Source: Mucilaginibacter phyllosphaerae (GTDB lineage: Bacteria; Bacteroidota; Bacteroidia; Sphingobacteriales; Sphingobacteriaceae). Taken from it: a stretch of DNA of 64,000 bases. Position numbers and translations under genes: made by a program. Positions 57,508 through 64,000 of this stretch are shown in pieces. The DNA is taken from positions 496,001 through 560,000 of the forward strand of contig NZ_SNQG01000001.1 of NCBI RefSeq assembly GCF_004378255.1, given 5' to 3'. The notes below the pieces were generated by a model that saw nothing but the letters and a program-made list of their open reading frames with translations, was not told the origin of the DNA and did no database searches. Position 1 is the stretch's first letter, and each line of letters starts with the position of its first letter.

Positions 57508-58959
57508 TTAACTCAGGCTATCCACCGAAATATTAAAAATATCTTTCAAAGCTTTTTTTGCCGCATAATAACCGCACATCCCATGCACACCGCCCCCCGG
57601 CGGCGTTGACGACGAACAAATATACAAACCCTTATGCGATGTTTGATAAGGCGAATAGCGCAGCACCGGCCGGGTAAATAACTGCCCGATATCGATCACC
57701 CCGCCGTTAATATCGCCGCCGATGTAGTTGGGGTTATATTCTTCCATCTGCCCGGTATCCATGGTATGCTTCGCTAAAATCACATCCTTAAAACCCGGTG
57801 CATAACGCTCAATCTGTTTCTCGATATTCTCGGTCATGTTCTTTTTAGAGCCGTTGGGCACATGGCAATAAGCCCAGGCAGTGTGTTTCCCTTCCGGGGC
57901 GCGGGTAGGGTCGTACAGGCTTTGCTGGGCAAGCAATACATAAGGTTTATCGGGATGCCTGCCATTCCAGGTTTGCTGCTCGGCATCACGGATCTCGTTG
58001 AGCGTGTTACCCAAATGCACGGTCCCTGCTTTTCGGCAGGCCGCATCTGTAAAGGGGATCTGTTCGCTTAAGGCCCAGTCTACTTTGTAAACGCCCATGC
58101 CATAACGATAACGTTCCAGCTGCCATTTATAAACCGATGAGAATTTATGCCCCGCAATCTGTAATAATTGTTTGGGTGTCACATCAAATAAAACTGCATG
58201 TGCCGATGGTAGCTGCGCTAACGATGTGATATAATTATCTGTTTGGATCTTGCCGCCTAAGTGCCGGAAATACCCCGCCAGGGCATGAGCGATCTGATCA
58301 GAGCCGCCCCTGGGTATAGGCCAGCCCTGCAAATGCCCGGCGGCCATCAGCACCAGCGCTATGGCCGATGTAGCTACATTGGTTATGGGCTGCATGGCAT
58401 GCGCCGCCATACCGGCTATTAAGGCCTTTGCCTGCTTGGTTTTAAACCGGCCGGCCAGCATGGTTGCCGGTTTTATGGCATCCAATCCAAAGCTTGCCAA
58501 TGCCAGCGGATGCCTTGGAAAATGCAGCGGGCCCAATACATCGGCAGCTATCAAAGGCCAGTTTTTAGTAACCGACTGCATCAGGCTGCGGTAGGCTTGC
58601 TCATCGGCACCCAGGTATTGGGCTGTTTCATCAATACTGCGGCACAACATAGCTGTGTGGGCATGCTCTAAGGGGTGCGCGGCATCAACATCTGGGTAAA
58701 TATATTTCAGGCCATGATCGGCCAGCGGCAGGGTTTTCAAAAACGGCGAAGCCGCGGCCAAAGGATGAATAGCCGAGCAGATATCGTGTTTAAAACCTGG
58801 CAACGTTAATTCGGCCGAGCGCAGGCCGCCGCCAATTTCGCCTTTACCTTCTATGATTAGTACATCGAGGCCATTTTGCTGCATTAATATGGCCGCAGCC
58901 AGCCCGTTTGGGCCCGAGCCTACAATTATTGCATCAAAATCGCGCTTATCAAGAGCCAT
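57508..58959 (-). CDS. Phytoene desaturase-like FAD-dependent oxidoreductase
   Basis: The 483-residue flavoprotein has the dinucleotide motif DAIIVGSGPNGLAAAILMQQNGLDVLIIEGKGEIGGGLRS at residues 9-47 and closes with a second FAD-contact segment, GLYICSSSTPPGGGVHGMCGYYAAKKAL. The overall layout is that of the carotenoid desaturase/amine oxidase superfamily, in the group often named NAD(P)/FAD-dependent oxidoreductase (related to pyridine nucleotide-disulfide oxidoreductase domain 2). No carotenoid genes are nearby, so a carotenoid role is not supported. It follows the NIPSNAP gene by 8 bp. Confidence 0.85.
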   Translation of the reverse strand: MALDKRDFDAIIVGSGPNGLAAAILMQQNGLDVLIIEGKGEIGGGLRSAELTLPGFKHDICSAIHPLAAASPFLKTLPLADHGLKYIYPDVDAAHPLEHAHTAMLCRSIDETAQYLGADEQAYRSLMQSVTKNWPLIAADVLGPLHFPRHPLALASFGLDAIKPATMLAGRFKTKQAKALIAGMAAHAMQPITNVATSAIALVLMAAGHLQGWPIPRGGSDQIAHALAGYFRHLGGKIQTDNYITSLAQLPSAHAVLFDVTPKQLLQIAGHKFSSVYKWQLERYRYGMGVYKVDWALSEQIPFTDAACRKAGTVHLGNTLNEIRDAEQQTWNGRHPDKPYVLLAQQSLYDPTRAPEGKHTAWAYCHVPNGSKKNMTENIEKQIERYAPGFKDVILAKHTMDTGQMEEYNPNYIGGDINGGVIDIGQLFTRPVLRYSPYQTSHKGLYICSSSTPPGGGVHGMCGYYAAKKALKDIFNISVDSLS

Positions 58960-58967
58960 AATATGTA

Positions 58968-59762
58968 TTAGAAATCCGAATAATCTGTAGGATATAAAAA
59001 TATAATATCCCCTTTGGATACATTATGCTGAAACTCCTTACGGCCAGATAAGTCTTTCCATTGTGCATCATTACCAAAAGCATCCCAATGTTTATCCCTG
59101 TCTGCCTTATCGTTAAATGTGGTCAGGTACATCAGGTTGGGCATCCTGTCACCAGCAATAACGCTGCCATAAAATACCGGGTTAAAGCCCAGCCTGTCAA
59201 ACAGGTCGGTTTCGCCGCTGTTAAACATGCGCACTTTATTGTAGTGCAGCTGTTCGGTGGCACTTTCATAACTGCGCAATTCATATACACGTTTTGCCCT
59301 GTCGCCGCTTAGTTTAGGTAAAACAGGTTTTAGCCGGGTTACAAAAGCCTTAAGCAAGGTACTTTCTACCCGGGTGTAAGGCGCATCGTTATAAGCCGCA
59401 TTTACATAATCTGCGCTGCTTTTTGCAGTATTGTTTAGCTTTTTAACCCGCTCATCTATTATTTGCACGTCATCCCATTTCTTATAGGCCGTAAATACGT
59501 AGATCTTTCTGTCGGCGGTATCTGCAGTAACAGGCTTAAATACCCCTATGTTAAAAATATTATTTTGATGTAAAAAAGGCAGATACGTTTTTTTAAGATA
59601 ATCGTCTATCAAGCCCTCCTGCTTTTGGGTTTTATAATGATAGACCTTAATTTGATAGTAATAACTATCTGCAGATTGTGCTTTTGTTACTAAGCCAAAG
59701 CACCAGATAGCAAGCGTTAATGTTATGCTGTAAATAAACTTTTTATAGAATGGCATACCCAA
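58968..59762 (-). CDS. Secreted NIPSNAP-family protein
   Basis: The 264-residue protein has a signal peptide (FIYSITLTLAIWCFGLVTKAQS) and two NIPSNAP (ferredoxin-like) modules. The first is YYYQIKVYHYKTQKQEGLIDDYLKKTYLPFLHQ (about residues 34-66). The second is VYELRSYESATEQLHYNKVRMFNSGETDLFDRLGFNPVFYG (about 160-205), with LMYLTTFNDKADRDKHWDAF. NIPSNAP proteins in Bacteroidota are exported and of unknown role. It is upstream of an FAD oxidoreductase in a two-gene unit. Confidence 0.87.
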   Translation of the reverse strand: MGMPFYKKFIYSITLTLAIWCFGLVTKAQSADSYYYQIKVYHYKTQKQEGLIDDYLKKTYLPFLHQNNIFNIGVFKPVTADTADRKIYVFTAYKKWDDVQIIDERVKKLNNTAKSSADYVNAAYNDAPYTRVESTLLKAFVTRLKPVLPKLSGDRAKRVYELRSYESATEQLHYNKVRMFNSGETDLFDRLGFNPVFYGSVIAGDRMPNLMYLTTFNDKADRDKHWDAFGNDAQWKDLSGRKEFQHNVSKGDIIFLYPTDYSDF

Positions 59763-59813
59763 CTAATTTATCGAAAAAAAAAAAATTTAAATAACTGTAA
59801 TAATTTGCTTTAA

Positions 59814-59821
59814 CAAAACTA
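59814..59821 (-). promoter_or_regulatory. Candidate -7 element (TAGTTTTG) for the NIPSNAP gene
   Basis: This matches TAnnTTTG on the minus strand, predicting a 48-nt leader before the ATG at 59762. It adjoins the terminator of the preceding DUF1080 gene at 59827-59855, as expected for a transcription unit boundary. No -33 box was seen. Confidence 0.35.
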
Positions 59822-59826
59822 CAAAC

Positions 59827-59855
59827 AAAAAAAGCCTGCCACCCGGGCAGACTTT
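59827..59855 (-). terminator. Rho-independent terminator after the DUF1080 gene
   Basis: The stem CTGCC / GGCAG extended by AAAG / CTTT (59832-59854, one mismatch) is followed on the minus strand by a run of seven T (59827-59833 on plus). It lies 19 bp after the DUF1080 stop and ends the cytochrome-permease-isomerase operon. Confidence 0.82.
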
Positions 59856-59873
59856 TAGTACACGTATTTTATA

Positions 59874-60647
59874 TTATTTCAATTCCCTAACCCAAATGTT
59901 ACGGAAACTGATCGGTTCGCTTTTATCGCCATGCGCCTGCAGTTTAATAGGTGCAGGGCCATGCGCCATGCGGTAAGCCGCTGTGCCGATATACTGGGTA
60001 GGGCCTAACAGTTCTACGTTATTCTCTACCAGTACGCCGTTAAACAAAACGGTTACACGCGCCGGGGTTTTTACTTTATCGCCGTCAAACGTTGGGGCTG
60101 TCCAGATCACGTCATAAACATTCCATGTGCCCGGTGGCCTGGTTGGGTTAGCCAAGGGGATAAATTGTTTGTAGATACTGCCCGCCATACCGTTAACGTA
60201 GGTTTTATTATTGTATGAATCTAAAACCTGCAATTCGTAACCCAGATCACCTTTACCTATAGATGCCAGGAAAATGCCGCTGTTGCCGCGCGCCTGGCCG
60301 GTACCTGTAATGTTTGCCGGCACTTTCCATTCAATATGCAACTGGTAGCTGCCAAAAGATTTTTTAGTTTCGATATTACCCGATGCTTTGTTCACCGTAA
60401 ATGCATCGCCCTTTACGGTCCATTTTGCATCGCCGCCGCTGGTTACATCCTTCCATTCGCTCAGGCCGGTTTTGCCGTCAAACAAAACCACCGCATCAGA
60501 CGGGGCATCGCCTGCCGTTTTTGCTGCCGTTACCACTGCCGGTACAGGCTCCCACTTTTCGGTATCTTCCGGTTTGCCGGTTTGCTGTGCATTTGCCATA
60601 TAAAAGCCTCCGGATAGCAAAGCGGTTAAAATTAATTTATGTTTCAT
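59874..60647 (-). CDS. DUF1080 secreted protein (3-keto-glycoside hydrolase-like)
   Basis: The 257-residue protein has a signal peptide (MKHKLILTALLSGGFYMANAQQ) and a DUF1080 beta-sandwich: AVVLFDGKTGLSEWKDVTSGGDAKWTVKGDAFTVN, SYQLHIEWKVPANITGTGQARGNSGIFL, GYELQVLDSYNNKTYVNGMAGSIYKQ, WNVYDVIWTAPTFDGDKVKTPARVTVLFNGVLVENNVELLG, and PIKLQAHGDKSEPISFRNIWVREL. It is a different subtype from the lipoprotein at 52597-53334 (longer insert, no lipobox). It is the last gene of an operon with two TIM-barrel isomerases and an MFS permease, a setting seen for 3-keto sugar processing. A terminator follows. Confidence 0.9.
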   Translation of the reverse strand: MKHKLILTALLSGGFYMANAQQTGKPEDTEKWEPVPAVVTAAKTAGDAPSDAVVLFDGKTGLSEWKDVTSGGDAKWTVKGDAFTVNKASGNIETKKSFGSYQLHIEWKVPANITGTGQARGNSGIFLASIGKGDLGYELQVLDSYNNKTYVNGMAGSIYKQFIPLANPTRPPGTWNVYDVIWTAPTFDGDKVKTPARVTVLFNGVLVENNVELLGPTQYIGTAAYRMAHGPAPIKLQAHGDKSEPISFRNIWVRELK

Positions 60648-60671
60648 TTTTGGTTTAATTGGTTGGCTTAA

Positions 60672-61547
60672 TTATAAGTACAGTTTGGTTTTAAGGTAGG
60701 CGCTGCTTTTGGCAATGCTTTTATAAGGATCTATATTGGTAAAGTTCTCCTGCTCTACAATGTAGTGCTTAATGCCTGCCAGCCTGGCCTGGCCCAGTAT
60801 GTTTTTAAAGTCGATAGCGCCGGTACCTATCTCGGTATTCAGATCATGGTTTAACTTATCCATATCCTTAATATGCACCATCGCAAAACGGCCGGGGTGT
60901 TTTTTAAAGATCTCTACCGGGTTTTTACCGGCACGCAATACCCAGTACAGGTCCATTTCCATGGCTACCAGTTTAGGGTCGGTATATTTAAGAATGGTAT
61001 CGTAAAAGGTGGTGCCTTCTACCTCGTGCCATTCAAAATTGTGGTTGTGGTAACCCAGCTTTAAGCCATGCGTTTTGCAGATGGCGGCAGCTTTATTCAG
61101 TTTATCGGCAATGGATCTAAAATCGGCTGCGGTTTTGATCAGGTCGTGGTTTAAAGATGGTACCACAATGTAAGTTTGGCCAATAATTTTTGCAGCCTCG
61201 ATATAGCTGTTAAAGGCATCCATACTGCCGCTGGTAAAGTACTCGTCCATACCGTAATGGCCGCTGGGGGTTTTTAAGCCGTTTGCCTTTAGCAGGGCGC
61301 TAAACTCTTTTGCACTTAAGCCCCAAAAACCGTTTTGTTTAGAGTAGCCGTAGGTTTCTACCTCTTTGTAACCGGCTTTGGCCACTTTTGCTATAACGCC
61401 TTTAACATCCTTAGGCAGTTCATCGCGTAAGCTGTATAATTGTAACCCTATGCCGTTTACACTTTTTGCCGAAAGCAATTGCGGTGCCAGCATCATACCT
61501 GCGGATACCAGGCCCGCCTGTGTTAAAAATGTTCTTCTGCTTGTCAT
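60672..61547 (-). CDS. Tat-exported sugar phosphate isomerase/epimerase-family TIM barrel (1)
   Basis: The 291-residue protein has a twin-arginine signal (MTSRRTFLTQAGLVSAGMMLAPQLLSA) and a xylose isomerase-like TIM barrel: GIGLQLYSLRDELPKDVKGVIAKVAKAGYKEVETYG, GHYGMDEYF, LKLGYHNHNFEWHEVEG, VAMEMDLYWVLRAGKNPVEIFKKHPGRFAMVHIKDMD. The metal-binding Glu/Asp/His residues of the family are present. Proteins of this set are now linked to 3-keto-glucoside processing in Bacteroidota. It is 24 bp before the DUF1080 gene and 56 bp after the second TIM-barrel gene. Confidence 0.88.
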   Translation of the reverse strand: MTSRRTFLTQAGLVSAGMMLAPQLLSAKSVNGIGLQLYSLRDELPKDVKGVIAKVAKAGYKEVETYGYSKQNGFWGLSAKEFSALLKANGLKTPSGHYGMDEYFTSGSMDAFNSYIEAAKIIGQTYIVVPSLNHDLIKTAADFRSIADKLNKAAAICKTHGLKLGYHNHNFEWHEVEGTTFYDTILKYTDPKLVAMEMDLYWVLRAGKNPVEIFKKHPGRFAMVHIKDMDKLNHDLNTEIGTGAIDFKNILGQARLAGIKHYIVEQENFTNIDPYKSIAKSSAYLKTKLYL

Positions 61548-61603
61548 TTATTTTTTATTGGTTGATGTATGTATTGGTATAGACCCATTGCCGGGCCAAT
61601 AGT

Positions 61604-62488
61604 TTAAACATCGCAAATATGTACCGCTTTGCGCAGCGATGCCAGCTTATCTTTTTGCTTCGGGATAAACTCCTGCGCTACAAAGCCTTTATGCCCTACT
61701 TCTATCACGGCGCGCATAATGGCCGGGTAGTAAAGCTCCTGGGTTTCGTCTATCTCGTTGCGGCCCGGTACGCCACCGGTGTGGTAATGCGCAATATAAG
61801 GGTGAAACTCGCGGATAGTGCGGATCACGTCGCCTTCATCTATCTGCATGTGGTAGATATCGTAAAGCAGCTTAAAATTTTCTGATCCCAGCCTTTTGCA
61901 AAGCTCGGCGCCCCATGCAGTGTGGTCGCACTGGTAATCTTTATGGTCTATTTTGCTGTTTAGTAATTCCATCACCAAAACAACATTGTGCTGCTCGGCC
62001 AGTTTTACCATTGGCTTTAAACCCTCCACGCAGTTTTTCCATCCCTCTTCATCGGTTTTACCGCGGCGGCTCCCGCTAAAGCAAATGAGGTTTTTATAAC
62101 CTGCCTTAGCCACTTTAGGGATCATATCCGCGTACTGCTTATGCAGCTGCTCATGAAAGCGGGTATCGCCGAAACCATCTGTAAGGTTTATTTCGGCGCC
62201 GTTGCACATAGATGAGGTAAGCCCGTATTTTTTAAGGGTAGGCCAATCCTGCGGGCCAACCAGGTCTATCCCCGTAATCCCTATCTCTTTGGCAGCCCTG
62301 CACAGGTTCTCTACCGATATATCGCCGTAGCACCAGCGGCATACCGCGTGGTTGATGTTCCCTTTGAGTTTATCGCTCATTTGTTCTTTTTCTTCGGATT
62401 TGAAGGAGGACAGCATCCCCGATGCGCCAATTGCCGCAGAACCTGCAAGCAAACTTTTAATAGCCGATCTTCTGTTTGTGTTTGCCAT
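61604..62488 (-). CDS. Tat-exported hydroxypyruvate isomerase-like TIM barrel (2)
   Basis: The 294-residue protein has a twin-arginine signal (NRRSAIKSLLAGSAAIGASGM) and a hydroxypyruvate isomerase-like barrel: NHAVCRWCYGDISVENLCRAAKEIGITGIDLVGP, NVVLVMELLNSKIDHKDYQCD, FKLLYDIYHMQIDEGDVIRTIREFHPYIAHYHTGGVPGRNEID, GFVAQEFIPK. The catalytic Glu and metal residues (MELLNSK, YDIYHMQ, GFVAQEF) are kept. The family isomerises aldose/ketose pairs of small sugars. The start overlaps no gene; the MFS stop is 4 bp upstream, so the genes are coupled. Confidence 0.88.
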   Translation of the reverse strand: MANTNRRSAIKSLLAGSAAIGASGMLSSFKSEEKEQMSDKLKGNINHAVCRWCYGDISVENLCRAAKEIGITGIDLVGPQDWPTLKKYGLTSSMCNGAEINLTDGFGDTRFHEQLHKQYADMIPKVAKAGYKNLICFSGSRRGKTDEEGWKNCVEGLKPMVKLAEQHNVVLVMELLNSKIDHKDYQCDHTAWGAELCKRLGSENFKLLYDIYHMQIDEGDVIRTIREFHPYIAHYHTGGVPGRNEIDETQELYYPAIMRAVIEVGHKGFVAQEFIPKQKDKLASLRKAVHICDV

Positions 62489-62492
62489 GTAA

Positions 62493-63746
62493 TTAAACTT
62501 CTACCCTCCCTGTTCCCGGTTCTTCAATATCCAGGCCCGGTTTGGTTTGAATTTGATTGGTATCTTTAAAAAATATGATAAATACTAAAAACACAAATGC
62601 TGCTATGGCTGCAGGTATTAACCAAACACTTGTCCAGTTGTGGGATGTTTCTGACACCTTAAACTTATCTACAATAGGGCCTGATATGTACGAGCCGATA
62701 AGCATCCCTACACCATATGTTGCTAAAGTGATAAAGCCCTGTGCCGCGCTTTTAAATTTTTCACCGGCAAGGTTATCGGTATAGATCTGGCCGGTTACAA
62801 AGAAGAAATCGTAACAAATACCATGCATCACAATACCGGCTATCAGCATCCAGTAGTTTGCACCGGTATCGCCGTAGGCAAAAAAGATGTACCTTAATAC
62901 CCAGGCAAGCATGCCTACTGCCAGCATTTTTTTAACGCCCAGGCGCACAAAAAACAACGGCATCAGCGCCATAAACAAAAATTCGGATACCTGGCCTAAC
63001 GACTGAACACCCGCTGCAGCCTTCATACCAACCTCGTTTAAAAACGGATTAGTAAAGTTATAATAAAATGCAAGGGGAATACAGATAGCAACAGACGCCA
63101 GAAAAAAGGTAAGGTATGATCTGTTTTTTAATAGGCCTAATGAATCTAAACCTAATATATCGCCCAGATTTGTTTTCTGTCCTTTTTTTGCTGGAGGGGT
63201 AGCCGGTAGAGTAAAGCTTAATAAACCCAAAATTAACGATGCAATTGCCGCCATTTTAAAGGTTAATACCAACGAATTACTTTGCTCCCAGCCTAACCAG
63301 CCGATTACCAAACCCGCAATGATCCATCCTAAAGTACCAAATACCCTGATTGGCGGAAACTCTTTACTTGGGTTTGCCATTTGTTTAAATGAAACCGAGT
63401 TTACCAACGCAAGTGTAGGCATATACACAATCATGTAAGCAAATATGATAGGGAAAAATCCCTCGAAATTAGGTACCGTTGTAATATAGTACAGCAACGC
63501 CGCGCCGGTTAAATGTAAAATACCTAATACTTTTTGTGCCGAAAAAAACCTGTCGGCAATTAGCCCGATAATGAACGGTGCAATAATAGCCCCCCAGGAT
63601 TGTGTTGCGTAAGCGTTACCGTTTTGTACGCCGGTTGCGCTTAGTGTTTTGGTAAGATACGTCCCCATGGTTACAAACCATGCCCCCCAGATAAAAAACT
63701 CCAGGAACATCATGGTAGATAACTTAACGCGTGTTGTTACGGTCAT
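62493..63746 (-). CDS. MFS transporter of the nucleoside/sugar:H+ symporter group
   Basis: The 417-residue protein has twelve TM helices and the N-terminal motif STMMFLEFFIWGAWFVTMGTYLTKTLSATG typical of the NupG/nucleoside:H+ symporter branch of the major facilitator superfamily (GLIADRFFSAQKVLGILHLTG; FGTLGWIIAGLVIGWLG). In Bacteroidota such carriers often lie in DUF1080/isomerase operons and are then more likely to import a sugar or keto sugar than a nucleoside; this is inference. It is followed at 4 bp by the hydroxypyruvate isomerase-like gene and preceded at 42 bp by a cytochrome c gene. Confidence 0.88.
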   Translation of the reverse strand: MTVTTRVKLSTMMFLEFFIWGAWFVTMGTYLTKTLSATGVQNGNAYATQSWGAIIAPFIIGLIADRFFSAQKVLGILHLTGAALLYYITTVPNFEGFFPIIFAYMIVYMPTLALVNSVSFKQMANPSKEFPPIRVFGTLGWIIAGLVIGWLGWEQSNSLVLTFKMAAIASLILGLLSFTLPATPPAKKGQKTNLGDILGLDSLGLLKNRSYLTFFLASVAICIPLAFYYNFTNPFLNEVGMKAAAGVQSLGQVSEFLFMALMPLFFVRLGVKKMLAVGMLAWVLRYIFFAYGDTGANYWMLIAGIVMHGICYDFFFVTGQIYTDNLAGEKFKSAAQGFITLATYGVGMLIGSYISGPIVDKFKVSETSHNWTSVWLIPAAIAAFVFLVFIIFFKDTNQIQTKPGLDIEEPGTGRVEV

Positions 63747-63788
63747 ATTTATAAATAATTGGTTTTGGTTAATTGGTTGGCTTGGTTG

Positions 63789-64000
63789 TTATTTTACGGT
63801 TAAAATATATTTTACCATTTCTTTTGCATCAGCAACGGGCAGGTCGGGGTGTGCGGTCATACCTACGGTGCCCCAGTTGCCGCTGCCGCCTTTAATTACT
63901 TTTTCGGCCAGCATATCAATGTCCGATTCTTTGTATTTTTTAGCAATATCAACCAGCGCAGGGCCAATTACCTTGCTTTGTGCGTTATGGCAGGTATTGC
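63789..64000 (-). CDS. Cytochrome c (c551-like), 5' end cut by the window edge
   Basis: Only the last 70 codons are present, ending in TAA at 63789-63791. The visible sequence begins within the heme site (NTCHNAQ, the first Cys of CxxCH being split by the window edge). It continues with GPALVDIAKKYK, MLAEKVIKGGSGNWGTVGMTAHPDLPVADAKEMVKYIL. The Met of GTVGMTAHP is the expected sixth heme ligand of class I c551-type cytochromes. It probably accepts electrons in the periplasm from a dehydrogenase of the same operon, consistent with glycoside 3-dehydrogenase chemistry. Confidence 0.85.
   Translation of the reverse strand, partial: NTCHNAQSKVIGPALVDIAKKYKESDIDMLAEKVIKGGSGNWGTVGMTAHPDLPVADAKEMVKYILTVK

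Noticed and set aside
57508-58959. Carotenoid biosynthesis gene (crtI)
   Set aside because: The fold is that of the superfamily, but no crtB, crtY or other terpenoid gene is near and the neighbours are NIPSNAP and GH88.

Overview
The window reads as chromosome of a Bacteroidota bacterium of the Sphingobacteriaceae type (Mucilaginibacter or Pedobacter-like). This is inferred from moderate GC, a TonB receptor with a carboxypeptidase-like N-terminal domain, secreted GH9/GH30/GH88/GH95 enzymes, DUF1080/NIPSNAP/ThuA proteins, TAnnTTTG-type promoter elements and scarce Shine-Dalgarno sequences. No rRNA, tRNA, CRISPR array, transposase or phage gene was seen.

Region 1 (1-18.5 kb, almost all minus strand) is carbohydrate use. 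It holds a truncated GH9 enzyme, an AGE-family epimerase with an Fn3-like tail, a TonB receptor, a GH30 enzyme and a GH95 alpha-L-fucosidase next to an L-fucose dehydrogenase. Beyond a divergent AraC regulator lies a six-gene operon: UxaA-type dehydratase, SDR, FAH-family hydrolase, lutA, lutB, lutC. Together these make an oxidative L-fucose route to pyruvate plus L-lactate, with LutABC oxidising the lactate. A 22-nt motif (20/22 identical) lies upstream of both operons. No lactonase or permease is visible.

Region 2 (19-31.3 kb) is the most striking part. It contains two paralogous membrane Ser/Thr kinases, two FHA or FHA-like proteins, a PP2C phosphatase with an extracytoplasmic domain, and a 1368-residue protein that fuses a SEDS (RodA/FtsW) polymerase to a class B penicillin-binding transpeptidase. 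The gene set matches the actinobacterial fhaA-fhaB-pstP-rodA-pbpA-pknA-pknB locus, but rodA and pbpA are one gene here.

Region 3 (31.4-46.9 kb) has an LLM flavin oxidoreductase, an HD-YitT fusion, a signalling trio (histidine kinase, receiver, receiver-cyclase) and PgpA. A compact tellurite-type (Ter) stress operon follows: TerC, an unknown protein, TelA, two TerD proteins, a phosphoribosyltransferase and a HAD hydrolase. After it come an amidase, a Fur regulator with a MerC-like protein, and a pyrophosphatase. Palindromic repeat arrays sit at the edges of this block and inside the ter operon.

Region 4 (47-64 kb) is sugar and redox metabolism. A plus-strand operon encodes an SGNH hydrolase, a Gfo/Idh/MocA dehydrogenase, a NagB-like deaminase, a PfkB kinase, a GMC oxidoreductase and a DUF1080 lipoprotein. 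A 74-bp-period repeat array follows, then assorted genes (YceH, TMEM175-like channel, GH88, FAD oxidoreductase, NIPSNAP). A minus-strand operon closes the window: cytochrome c, MFS permease, two Tat-exported TIM-barrel isomerases and DUF1080. The two DUF1080 loci suggest 3-keto-glycoside chemistry.
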